Shown one piece after another: positions 1-7,663 of a stretch of 64,000 nucleotides of DNA. The translations under genes were made by a program, and so were the position numbers. The notes below the pieces were generated by a model. The model saw only the letters and a program-made list of their open reading frames with translations. It ran no database searches and was not told the DNA's origin. The stretch covers positions 62,001-126,000 of the forward strand of contig OZ240206.1 in assembly GCA_965197405.1 (NCBI GenBank), given 5' to 3'. Source of the stretch: G965197405 sp965197405 (GTDB lineage: Bacteria; Chloroflexota; Dehalococcoidia; Lucifugimonadales; JAGWBF01). Each line of letters opens with the position of its first letter. The first letter of the stretch is position 1.

Positions 1-533
1 ATGGGAGGTATCCATTCGTTAAGCTGCGCCACTGCGTCCTCGTCGTCACCCGGCCCGGGCAGGGGGAAGATGGAAGTAAACACCTGTCGGACCAGAGCGT
101 AGTCGTCAATCCATACACTCGCGCGCGCTTCGGGAGTGTCGGGAATAGCTCCCAACAGTGCCTCGTAAATCGTGGCCTGTGGGGTCGCAGGTGAGGAGTC
201 TGCCTCGGTGGGCGTTGGGGCAGCCGGCGACGTTGCGGTGGCGAGCGGAGTCTCTGCCACGGCGGGCGTCGAGGCAACCGACGCCGTTGCGGTGGCACGG
301 GGGGTCTCTGCTATATCGGGCGTCGAGTCAGCCGACGACGTTGGGGTGGCACAGGGGGTCTCTGCGATGGCGGGCGTTGAGGCAACCGGCGACGTTGGGG
401 TGGCACGGGGGGCCTCTGCTATGGTAGGCGTTGAATCAGACTCGGGCGCGGATGGCCCCGCATCTCCACATGCAATACCTATGACAGCCATCAAGACCGG
501 TAGAGCAAGGATGAAGTAGAAGTGTCGTTTCAT
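1..533 (-). CDS. Secreted lipoprotein with Thr/Pro-rich tandem-repeat linker (3' end outside window)
   Basis: Reading the minus strand from the ATG at 531-533 gives an open frame of 177 codons that runs off the window start. It begins with a lipoprotein signal peptide: basic MKRH, a hydrophobic stretch, and lipobox IGIAC with Cys at about residue 22. Residues ~30-125 are a low-complexity linker rich in Thr, Pro, Ala and Ser, built of 18-residue repeats such as TPAIAETPCATPTSSADS. A globular region then starts (ATIYEALLGAIPDTPEARAS). Other lipoproteins in the window have a similar linker, which probably spaces a folded domain from the membrane. Function of the C-terminal part is unknown because it is cut off. 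The plus-strand frames here are shadows of the repeat. Confidence 0.8.
   Translation of the reverse strand, partial: MKRHFYFILALPVLMAVIGIACGDAGPSAPESDSTPTIAEAPRATPTSPVASTPAIAETPCATPTSSADSTPDIAETPRATATASVASTPAVAETPLATATSPAAPTPTEADSSPATPQATIYEALLGAIPDTPEARASVWIDDYALVRQVFTSIFPLPGPGDDEDAVAQLNEWIPP
210..443. repeat. 54-bp tandem repeat, about 4.3 copies
   Basis: The motif GGGCGT(C/T)GAGGCA recurs at 210, 264, 318, 372 and (diverged) 426, an exact 54-bp spacing. The period is a multiple of three and encodes the 18-residue Thr/Pro/Ala linker repeats of the minus-strand lipoprotein. It is coding, not a CRISPR: there are no variable spacers. Confidence 0.85.
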
Positions 534-659
534 GCCTGTCGTACCTCCCTTTCCTGAGTCCTTTTGGCAATGGTACACTACTCGCACGTGCGGAGCAATT
601 TACCCCCTACCGGACTATCGAAAAGCACGGGCGAAAAGCGCGAGAAGGGAATTTTACTC

Positions 660-1835
660 ATGCCCAATACAGCAGACGCGGTCATCATTGGCGGCGGCGT
701 GATGGGGTGCAGTATCCTCTACAACCTGGCGACCAGGGGCATGAAGGGCCTGGTGCTGTTGGAGCGGGAGGTGCTGGGCTACGGCTCCACCGGCAAGTCC
801 CAGGCCATTTGCCGTATGCACTACTCCAACGAGGTCACGGCCCGGATGGCCTGGGAAAGCCTGAAGGTGTACAGGAGCTTTCAGGAGGTCGTAGGCGGGC
901 CTTCGGGCTTCGTCAATACGGGCTATCTTGCCATAGCCGGCCCCGAAGACAGGCAGGCCCTGGAAGACAATGTTGCCATGCAGAGGGCCCTGGGCATCAA
1001 TACCGGCATAGTGTCCCCCGAGGACGTGGAAGAGATTGCGCCGATGCTGGACGTAAGGGACGCGGCGGGTCTCGCCTACGAGCCCGAGTCGGGCTACGCG
1101 GACCCTTACCTGGTAACCGCGTCATACGCCAGGCGGGCCAGGGAGATGGGCGCACAGATTCACACGAAGGCCCCCGCTACGGGTATTGAGATTGCAGGCG
1201 ACAGGGTGACGGCCGTAGTCAGCGGTGATGGGAGGATAGAGACCCCCATCGCGGTCATCGCCACCGGCCCTTGGGCGCAGCGCACCTTCGCCGGGCTGGG
1301 CCTGCCGGGTTTGGAGAATATACCCCTGGCGACCACCCGCCACCAGGTCATCACCATCCGCAGGCCCGAGGAGCTTATACCGACCCATCCCACGGTCGGC
1401 GACATAGCCCAGCAGCTTTCCTTTCGCCCCGACTCCACCAACCTCACTTTCATCGGGGCCGGGGAGGAGGACGCGGAGCCTGATACCTATGACCAGGCGG
1501 TGGATATGGAGGTTGCCGAAGACGCCTTCGCCAGATTGGTGCGCCGTATGCCGGCCATGTCCCAGGGCTTCTTTCGCGGCGGCTGGTCGGGCCTCTTTAC
1601 CATCACCCCCGACTGGCACCCCATCCTGGACAGGGTAGAGGGGACCGAGGGCTTATACTGCGCCGTAGGGTTCAGCGGTCACGGCTTCAAGCTCTCCCCC
1701 ATGATAGGCGTCACGATGGCAGAGATGGTCCTGGAGGGGCAGGCAAGGACCATAGACATTTCACCCCTGCGCATGGGGCGCTTCAGGGACGGGGACCTGC
1801 TCCGCTCTCGCTACCGTTACAGCGTTCTCGCCTGA
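660..1835 (+). CDS. FAD-dependent oxidoreductase (DAO / sarcosine oxidase beta-like)
   Basis: A 391-residue DAO-family flavoprotein. The FAD dinucleotide-binding motif GGGVMG lies near the N-terminus (AVIIGGGVMGCSILYNLATRG), and the C-terminus has the family's typical GLYCAVGFSGHGFKLSPMIG segment. Such enzymes oxidise the C-N bond of amino acids or N-methylated amines; the substrate cannot be read from the sequence. The start is placed at ATG 660 because GAGAAGGGA sits about 10 bases upstream and the FAD motif then begins at the usual distance. An upstream in-frame ATG at 564 would add an unrelated 32-residue extension. The gene is monocistronic on the plus strand. Confidence 0.85.
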   Translation: MPNTADAVIIGGGVMGCSILYNLATRGMKGLVLLEREVLGYGSTGKSQAICRMHYSNEVTARMAWESLKVYRSFQEVVGGPSGFVNTGYLAIAGPEDRQALEDNVAMQRALGINTGIVSPEDVEEIAPMLDVRDAAGLAYEPESGYADPYLVTASYARRAREMGAQIHTKAPATGIEIAGDRVTAVVSGDGRIETPIAVIATGPWAQRTFAGLGLPGLENIPLATTRHQVITIRRPEELIPTHPTVGDIAQQLSFRPDSTNLTFIGAGEEDAEPDTYDQAVDMEVAEDAFARLVRRMPAMSQGFFRGGWSGLFTITPDWHPILDRVEGTEGLYCAVGFSGHGFKLSPMIGVTMAEMVLEGQARTIDISPLRMGRFRDGDLLRSRYRYSVLA

Positions 1836-1886
1836 CCTTCAACGCGGTTTTATCTTGGTGGGGTCAGCCCACAACCGAACCTGCCG

Positions 1887-2306
1887 CTAGGCCGAGGCAG
1901 AGACGCCGCCGAGGGCCTCGATGCCAGCCCTGGCCGCGTCCTCGTCCTGTTGGGCCGTGCCGCCACTGCCGCCCACGGCCCCGACAAGCTCGCCGTTCCG
2001 GAACACGGGCAGCGCGCCCTGCCCTGGGATCATGTGGCCTCCCTCCATCGCCATGAGGCCGCGGAAAACGGGGGCCATGGCATTCTCCGTTAGCTCTCCG
2101 CTAGCCCTGCCAAAGCAAGACGCGGCCACAGCCTTGGCGCGGGATATGGGGGGAGTCCGCCATGAGGCCCCATCGGTGCGGAACATGGTTATGAGGTCTC
2201 CCCTGGGGTCCACCACCGATACACTCATCTTGACGCCCATCTCCATTACCTTGGCCTTCGCCGCTGCAAGGATTTGCTCAGCCTCTGCCAGATTCAAAGA
2301 TGCCAC
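1887..2306 (-). CDS. GlcG/HbpS family heme-binding-like protein
   Basis: A 139-residue protein that matches the GlcG/HbpS (DUF336) fold over its whole length: an N-terminal helix (LAEAEQILAAAKAKVMEMG), the strand MSVSVVDPRGDLITMFRTD, and the Gly-rich end NGELVGAVGGSGGTAQQDEDAA. Members include heme-binding HbpS and proteins encoded near glycolate or diol utilisation genes, but the exact role of most is unknown. There is no signal peptide, so it is likely cytoplasmic. It converges with the upstream flavoprotein gene. Confidence 0.85.
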   Translation of the reverse strand: MASLNLAEAEQILAAAKAKVMEMGVKMSVSVVDPRGDLITMFRTDGASWRTPPISRAKAVAASCFGRASGELTENAMAPVFRGLMAMEGGHMIPGQGALPVFRNGELVGAVGGSGGTAQQDEDAARAGIEALGGVSASA

Positions 2307-2419
2307 TGGACTGCCTCCTCAACGAATTTAATGAATGAGTCTAACGAGTTTTTCGGCCTATATTATAGGCGAGAATGGGCCATATGAATACCACTCCCAG
2401 GAAATCCCTATGGGCGACC

Positions 2420-2601
2420 CAGGGTCATTCAATTCTCACGCCAGGTAAATACAGGCCCCCGCCGCGTGTCATTCCGAGCGCAGCGAGGAATCTAAAAATG
2501 CTTGGATAGCAGCACGTCTAAGAAGGCAAGGACTTTAGACCCCTCGCTCCGCTCGGAGCCTGCCCCTGGCTTGAACAGGGGGTGACAATTGAAAGGCCCT
2601 G
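2420..2601. mobile_element. MITE-like dispersed repeat, copy 1
   Basis: A 182-bp element starting CAGGGTCATTCAATTCTC and ending with the inverse GACAATTGAAAGGCCCTG. Inside are the arm CATTCCGAGCGCAGCGAG and its partial complement CCCCTCGCTCCGCTCGG. The flanks are ATGGGCGACC on the left and ATAGGGCGACC on the right, a target duplication with one extra base. The ISAs1-type element has inserted right beside its right end. Confidence 0.75.
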
Positions 2602-2612
2602 ATAGGGCGACC

Positions 2613-3844
2613 CAGGACGATTGCAAAGTGGGCGTAAAAGGGATAGAAAGAGGAGAGAGGAAATGAAAAGGGGGTGATGAGAGACTATGGGAACGGCGGT
2701 GGAGTCTCTTTTCGGATGCTTGGCAGAGATACCAGACCCTAGAAAAGCCCGGGGAATCAGACATCCCTTTCAGGCGATTTTGCGCTTGAGCCTGTTGGGA
2801 CTGGTGAGCGGTCAAACAACGATGGCCCATATAGCTTTGTTCGGAGAAAAACACTGGCCCAGATTGAAGGAACCCTTGGGCTTTGTTCAGGACCGGCCTC
2901 CCCACGCTACCACGATTTCCCGCACCTTGGCCGGGGTCTCTTTTGGGCAACTACAAGGAGCCTTGATTGGCTGGATGGAGAGGGTAGCGCCAGACCAACC
3001 GATGAATGCCGCAGTGGATGGGAAGTGGGCTAGACAGTCCGAAGATGCCGCCGGGAATCCTCTGGGGATGGTAAACGTCCTGGCCCATGACTTGAAGCTG
3101 TGCCTGGCCCAGTGGCCGATGACGGAGAAGCGGTACGAACCGGCAGTGTTGCGGACCCAACTGGCCCAGTTGTTTGAGCATTATCCCAGCTTGCAACTGC
3201 TCACTATGGACGCCCTGTATGCAGAGCGGGACCTTTGCCAGGCCATCGTGAGCTATGGACGGGACTACCTGGTGCGGGTCAAAGGGAACCGGCCTACGGT
3301 CCTGGCCGCCCTGGCGGACGGGTTTTCAGAGGACCAACTGGGGGAACCGCAAGCGCAGACTGTGGACAAAGGGGGGGCAAAATCGAGACCCGGAGGCTTT
3401 GGGCCAGCACTGTACTAGCCGACTACATCCGGGAGGAACTGGGGTTTCCTGGGGCACAGCAGGGGGCAATGGTGGAAAAAGTGAGCGTAGAGATAGCCAC
3501 TGGTGAAGTATCCAAGGAGCGGTGGTATCTGCTGACCAGTCTACCTTCCAGAGGATGCACCCCAGACGGACTGCTCCGGCTGTTCCGAAACCACTGGAGC
3601 GTTGAGAATAGCCTGCACCATGTGAAAGACCGTAGCTGGGATGAAGACCGGCACACGCTGCGCCGTCCGGGGCTGGGAGAGGTCTTTGCCACTCTGGTGA
3701 ATGCCAGTTTGAACGCCCTGCGCCTGGAAGGGTGGTTTCCAACCAAGATGTCCATGCCCTTACGCGCCAAGAGTTGCGCTTTTAGTCCGGAACAGACTAT
3801 CGCTCGATTGTCCGGCCAGCTATTTTGACTTTGCAATCGCCCTG
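2613..3844 (+). mobile_element. ISAs1-type insertion sequence, complete ends
   Basis: A 1,232-bp element. The left end CAGGACGATTGCAAAGT (2613-2629) and the inverted right end CAGGGCGATTGCAAAGT (3828-3844) match at 16 of 17 positions. It is flanked by a perfect 10-bp duplication TAGGGCGACC at 2603-2612 and 3845-3854. Such terminal CAGG repeats and 8-10-bp duplications are typical of the ISAs1 family. The intact ends and duplication indicate a fairly recent insertion. It carries one transposase, split by a frameshift at a run of seven G. Confidence 0.92.
2687..3828 (+). pseudogene. ISAs1-family DDE transposase, frameshifted at poly-G
   Basis: The first frame (2687-3418) encodes the N-terminal ISAs1/H-repeat transposase region: DPRKARGIRHPF, the DDE-type AVDGKWARQS and the second acidic site LLTMDALYAERD. 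The rest continues in the -1 frame to TGA 3826-3828 with IETRRLW, ITSL-like YLLTSLPS, and HWSVENSLHHVKD holding the catalytic Glu. The switch lies at GGGGGGG 3371-3377; one more G would restore DKGGGKIETRR and a protein of about 380 residues, the normal family size. Whether this is decay, a sequencing slip or programmed -1 frameshifting cannot be decided from the window. Confidence 0.88.
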
Positions 3845-3966
3845 TAGGGCGACCCGGGGCGATGGACACCCAACGCCGGCGGGGGTATAGTGGGATAGCT
3901 TTCAGGCCAGCCGCCGCGCCATTGGTCCGAAGGCCAAATACAAGCCAAATACAGAAAGGAGGTCGC

Positions 3967-4755
3967 ATGGCTACTCTGGAGGAGCGCTTCGAGAAAGGCA
4001 CGGAGATTCTCTCCAGCCTGGGCGGAGGACAGCCGGGTAGCGGCTCCGTCCCCGCCTCAAGGGACCTGGCGCCGGACATGCACCACATCGCGAGGGAAGC
4101 CCTTTTCGGCTCCATATGGCCCCGCGCCGGGCTGAAGATAGAGCACAGGGAGATGTGCACCCTATCGGTCCTCACAGTTCTGGAGAGGGAGAACCAGCTC
4201 AGACAGCACATTATGTCAAGCCTCAACCTGGGCTTGAGCGCTGAGCAGGTCGTGGAGGTGCTCATACACCTGGCCTTCTACGGCGGCGTTCCCGCCTCTT
4301 TCAACGCTATGGGCATAGCGAAAGAGGTCTTTGACCAGCGCGGAATCCGCTTTGTCCCCCAGCAGGTCTACAATCCGGGGGACGACCCGGAAGCCCTCTA
4401 CCAGCGGGGCGTGGAGAAGCGGACGGAGTTGATGGGCGAGGCCTCTCCCAGCGCGGGTAGCGGTCCTGTCACGAATGCGGAGCGCGAGTTCAACCGGCTG
4501 ACCACGGAGTACCTGTGGGGGTCTATTTGGACTCGCCCCGGCCTGGAGATTCAGGACCGATCGGTCTGCACGCTATCGGCCCTCACCGCCCTGGGGCGCG
4601 AGCGACAGCTCCGGGGCCACATTCGAGGCGCGCTGCGCATCGGGTTCACCCAGGAGCAGGTCGTAGAGGTATTCATACATACCACTTTCTACGCAGGGCT
4701 GCCCGCCGCCAGGACAGCCATAGACATCGCCAATGAAATCTTCCGGGAGGGGTGA
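3967..4755 (+). CDS. Tandem carboxymuconolactone decarboxylase-like protein
   Basis: A 262-residue protein with two CMD domains, about residues 35-125 and 170-260. Each contains the family segment: GLKIEHREMCTLSVLTVLER then GLSAEQVVEVLIHLAFYGGVP in the first, and GLEIQDRSVCTLSALTALGR then GFTQEQVVEVFIHTTFYAGLP in the second. Neither has the CxxC of AhpD peroxidases, so it resembles the gamma-carboxymuconolactone decarboxylase branch. Substrate unknown; aromatic-ring degradation is the classical context but no other such gene is adjacent. The start at 3967 has an excellent AAGGAGGT six bases upstream. Confidence 0.88.
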   Translation: MATLEERFEKGTEILSSLGGGQPGSGSVPASRDLAPDMHHIAREALFGSIWPRAGLKIEHREMCTLSVLTVLERENQLRQHIMSSLNLGLSAEQVVEVLIHLAFYGGVPASFNAMGIAKEVFDQRGIRFVPQQVYNPGDDPEALYQRGVEKRTELMGEASPSAGSGPVTNAEREFNRLTTEYLWGSIWTRPGLEIQDRSVCTLSALTALGRERQLRGHIRGALRIGFTQEQVVEVFIHTTFYAGLPAARTAIDIANEIFREG

Positions 4756-4879
4756 GCAAAGCCCTCCTGGACCGGTCGTCGCAGACCAAAATTTGGTCGA
4801 AATTTGATAATTCCCCGAAACGCTGTAGGGAAAGACCTTTTGGTAGAATCCTGGGAGCACCACATCACGGGGGTGGAAG

Positions 4880-5953
4880 TTGTCCCAGGAGAAGATACCC
4901 ACTGGCAAGAGGACATTTCCCGTAGTGTCATGGCATCGCTGGCTATCCTGGAGCAGGGGGGGCCTCGCCGGAGCAGTAGTCCTGCTATCCCTGGCTATCC
5001 TGCTGGGACTGGGCTGCTCAGGAGGAGAGACGACCGGCAAAATCGCCTTCGTCTCGGACCGCGACGGCGACTCGGAAATCTACGTTATGGACATGGATGG
5101 CTCAAACCAGACTCAAATCACCAAGAACGGCGCCTCTGATGAGCAGCCCCGGTGGTCAAAGGACAGGAAGTGGCTCGCCTATGTCTCGGAGGAGTCCGGA
5201 GACCGGGAAATCAACCGGGTGGGACTGAGCAAAAAGGAGGATCTTTTTGACCGGCTCACCAACAGTCCGGGAGCGGACGAAATGCACCGGTGGTCCCCCG
5301 ATGGGGAGAGATTGGCTTTTGTATCTAACCGGGACGGCCAGCCGGAGATTTACCTCATGGACGCGAACGGCTCCAACTTCACCAGGATTACCCGCGACGC
5401 CATAAAGCCCCAGCTGAGCGCCTGGTCCCCCGACGGCCAGTGGATTGCCTTCGTTGCCGGGGAGGCCGAGGAAGAAGTTGGAATCATCGCCCGCAACCCC
5501 GACGGCGTGAACGTGCGCCAACTGACCAGGGGCAAGGACTACGACGCCTCATGGTCCCCCGACGGGGGGAGCATCGCCTTCACCTCGGAACGAGACGATA
5601 ACTCAGAAATATACATCTTGAGGTCCAACGCCTCCACCCATGAGCGCCTTACTCACAACACTACCCCAGACTTGCAACCCCGCTGGTCTCCCATCGGAGA
5701 TAGGATAGTATTCGTATCCGAGCGTGACGGGAACTCCGAGATATATATGATGAATCCGGATGGCTCCGCACAGGTCCGGCTGACTCATAATGACGCCAGG
5801 GATGAATCCCCAGTGTGGTCTCCCGACGGAGCGAAAATCGCCTTTGTGTCCTACATATATGGCACCGGCGAAATAATAATCATGGATGCTGATGGCAGCA
5901 ACCAGAAACGCCTCACCAATAACAGGGCCAACGACACGCAACCGAACTGGTAG
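4880..5953 (+). CDS. PD40/TolB-like beta-propeller lipoprotein
   Basis: 357 residues: a long N-terminal segment with a hydrophobic stretch and lipobox LGLGC (about residue 46), followed by six to seven WD40-like PD40 repeats. Each repeat has a WSPDG turn, an IAFVS strand and an EIY-MDxDGSNxxRLT strand, as in TolB and related exported propellers. The protein is probably membrane-anchored outside the cytoplasm; its ligand is unknown. The listed start is TTG at 4880. GTG at 4925, preceded by AGAGG, would give a more usual signal-peptide length and is a fair alternative. A second gene of this type lies at 57270-58505. Confidence 0.85.
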   Translation: MSQEKIPTGKRTFPVVSWHRWLSWSRGGLAGAVVLLSLAILLGLGCSGGETTGKIAFVSDRDGDSEIYVMDMDGSNQTQITKNGASDEQPRWSKDRKWLAYVSEESGDREINRVGLSKKEDLFDRLTNSPGADEMHRWSPDGERLAFVSNRDGQPEIYLMDANGSNFTRITRDAIKPQLSAWSPDGQWIAFVAGEAEEEVGIIARNPDGVNVRQLTRGKDYDASWSPDGGSIAFTSERDDNSEIYILRSNASTHERLTHNTTPDLQPRWSPIGDRIVFVSERDGNSEIYMMNPDGSAQVRLTHNDARDESPVWSPDGAKIAFVSYIYGTGEIIIMDADGSNQKRLTNNRANDTQPNW

Positions 5954-5988
5954 GGGGAATAGGGCAGCGAGCCGCTAACGGCTACAGT

Positions 5989-6146
5989 CAGGGTCTTTCA
6001 ATTCTCGACGCCAGGTGAATACAACTCTCCGCCGCGTGTCATTCCGAGCGCAGCGAGGAATCTAAAATGCTTGGATAGCAGCATGTCTAAGAAGGCAAGG
6101 ACTTTAGACCCCTCGCTCCGCTCGGGGTGACAATTGAAAGGCCTTG
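5989..6146. mobile_element. MITE-like dispersed repeat, copy 2, perfect target duplication
   Basis: A 158-bp element from CAGGGTCTTTCAATTCTCG to CAATTGAAAGGCCTTG, i.e. inverted termini. It is flanked by a perfect 10-bp direct repeat CGGCTACAGT (5979-5988 and 6147-6156). Its interior carries the CATTCCGAGCGCAGCGAG arm and the CCCCTCGCTCCGCTCGG arm. It has no open frame of its own. Confidence 0.9.
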
Positions 6147-6190
6147 CGGCTACAGTGGCCTCGCCGGGTCAATAGCTGTATGCTGTAGAC

Positions 6191-6487
6191 ATGCGATTGG
6201 CCTTGTTCACAGGACTGATACTCGTGGCCGCCCTGTGGACAACAGGCGCGTGCGGCGATGGAGAAAAAGTCCGGGGCTTGGTCGTGGAAGTACAGGGCGG
6301 CTCTATCACCGAGCTAGAATCTTTAACGGTACGGGACGAGGCGGGCAGGCTATGGACGTTCAAAGCCGAGGGCTTCGTGGGGTTTACTCCCTCGCACCTG
6401 AGAGAGCACCAGGACTTCCTCCTCCCGGTCACCGTGCGCTATAGAGAGACGCCCGAGGGACTGCTCATAGTGAGTATCGCCGACTGA
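6191..6487 (+). CDS. Small putative lipoprotein
   Basis: A 98-residue protein with a clear signal peptide (MRLALFTGLILVAALWTTGAC), lipobox TGAC at about residue 21, and a short beta-rich domain (VRGLVVEVQGGSITELESLTVRDEAGRLWTFKAEG). I do not recognise a family. It starts 34 bases after the right target duplication of the MITE-like repeat and converges with the thioredoxin-like lipoprotein gene, leaving only 7 bases between the two stops. Confidence 0.72.
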   Translation: MRLALFTGLILVAALWTTGACGDGEKVRGLVVEVQGGSITELESLTVRDEAGRLWTFKAEGFVGFTPSHLREHQDFLLPVTVRYRETPEGLLIVSIAD

Positions 6488-6494
6488 CGCCAGG

Positions 6495-7523
6495 CTACCG
6501 CAACACCTTGACCAGTTCCTCCTCTATCTCCTCCCCGGTGGCGAAGGCCTCGAACTTGGCGGCGATACGCCCCTGAGCGTCCAGGATGAAGGTCCACGGC
6601 TCTGAAGGAAGTCCCCACTCTTCCACGGTGGCGGCAACCCTGGCCTTGCTGAGGTCTCCCTCTATCTCCTGGGGATTATCGAATATCTCCACATGAATGA
6701 AGTTGGCCCTGTCTTTGTACCTGTCCTTGACGCCGCCTACCACCGCCACCTGCGGGCCGCACGTGGCGGTCTTGCAAAAAGCGGGCGTCGCAAAAACGGC
6801 TACGAGGGGCTTACCGCTAGCCAGGGCATCGGCGATGGTCATACGATAGAGGTCAGGGTCCGGCGGACGTGCGGTGGTCAGCTCTTCCAGGTTGTCCACG
6901 TCCCCGGACGTCTTGCTCCTGCTGGGGGGAGCTAGAGAGCCTATGGAGGGTGTGGAGCTCCTTTCCTTCACCTGGAAAGTCCCCTGCCCAAGGCTGACGG
7001 AGCCATCCGGCCCGGTGACGAACACCATCAGGGTCCAGGCGCCGGCCTGGTCAAGGAAGACCTGAGCGGTATAAACACCGAGGCCTCCCAAGGGCCACGG
7101 GCGGAACCTGGCCTTGGACGCCTTTTGGAGCACGGTCTCCGAGGCCACTGACTGCCGGTGATGAACGCCTACGTCCACCTCCGGGGCCTTGACTATCTGG
7201 GAGTCGCCGTCCAGCAGGAAAAAGGTCAGCCTGTTGGGGCCAACGCTGAGGTCCGTGGAGGTGACGTTGGCAGTCAGGCGAGCATCTCGTACTGATTCAC
7301 CGGTAGGGACTGGCTCGGTCGCGGGGACGGCTGTGCCGGTGGGGGCAATGGTGGGACTTGGCCCGCTGGCCGTTGGGGTATGGACCGTCCCCCCCTCTGA
7401 GCAGGCCACGAGGACAAGAGCGGCAACCGACAGGAGAATAGAAACGATACGAAATAGCTTGCCTTGCACCCGGATGCTCCCTATAAACATTATAAACATT
7501 CCCATGAAAATACCCTCTGCCAT
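6495..7523 (-). CDS. Thioredoxin-fold lipoprotein
   Basis: 342 residues from the first in-frame start. A hydrophobic segment with lipobox LVAC is followed by a Thr/Pro-rich linker (PTASGPSPTIAPTGTAVPAT), an Ig-like middle region (RLTFFLLDGDSQIV, GAWTLMVFVTGPDGSV), and a C-terminal thioredoxin-fold domain, residues ~235-342. That domain has VAVFATPAFCKTATCGPQ, a Cys-x4-Cys rather than CxxC motif, and a cis-Pro-like region EPWTFILDAQGRI. It is probably an exported redox or metal-related protein. Any of the first three Met codons (residues 1, 8, 12) could be the start. Confidence 0.78.
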   Translation of the reverse strand: MAEGIFMGMFIMFIGSIRVQGKLFRIVSILLSVAALVLVACSEGGTVHTPTASGPSPTIAPTGTAVPATEPVPTGESVRDARLTANVTSTDLSVGPNRLTFFLLDGDSQIVKAPEVDVGVHHRQSVASETVLQKASKARFRPWPLGGLGVYTAQVFLDQAGAWTLMVFVTGPDGSVSLGQGTFQVKERSSTPSIGSLAPPSRSKTSGDVDNLEELTTARPPDPDLYRMTIADALASGKPLVAVFATPAFCKTATCGPQVAVVGGVKDRYKDRANFIHVEIFDNPQEIEGDLSKARVAATVEEWGLPSEPWTFILDAQGRIAAKFEAFATGEEIEEELVKVLR

Positions 7524-7582
7524 ACCCGCGAAGCTTGTCCCCGTGAAAACAGGGAGCGGGTATCCACGACCCCGGCTTCTGG

Positions 7583-7602
7583 ACTCCCGCGAAAGCGGGA
7601 GT
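7583..7602. repeat. Short palindromic repeat
   Basis: ACTCCCGC-GAAA-GCGGGAGT forms a perfect 8-bp stem with a GAAA tetraloop between the SDR stop and the lipoprotein start. It resembles widespread intergenic palindromes and could stabilise or terminate the upstream transcript. It has no T run. Confidence 0.5.
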
Positions 7603-7663
7603 GACGGTTGCTCTGAGGTCCCCTTTCGTGGAGCCTGCCCCTGCGAAAGCAGTGGAACGACGG

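Noticed and set aside
210..443. Possible CRISPR array
   Set aside because: The 54-bp units are contiguous with no spacers, and code for a linker; the 33-bp units at 59857-60120 are likewise coding.
172..519. Plus-strand ORF of repeated GVSAxAGVEAT residues
   Set aside because: It is antisense to the lipoprotein with signal peptide and lipobox; the repeats make sense only on the minus strand.
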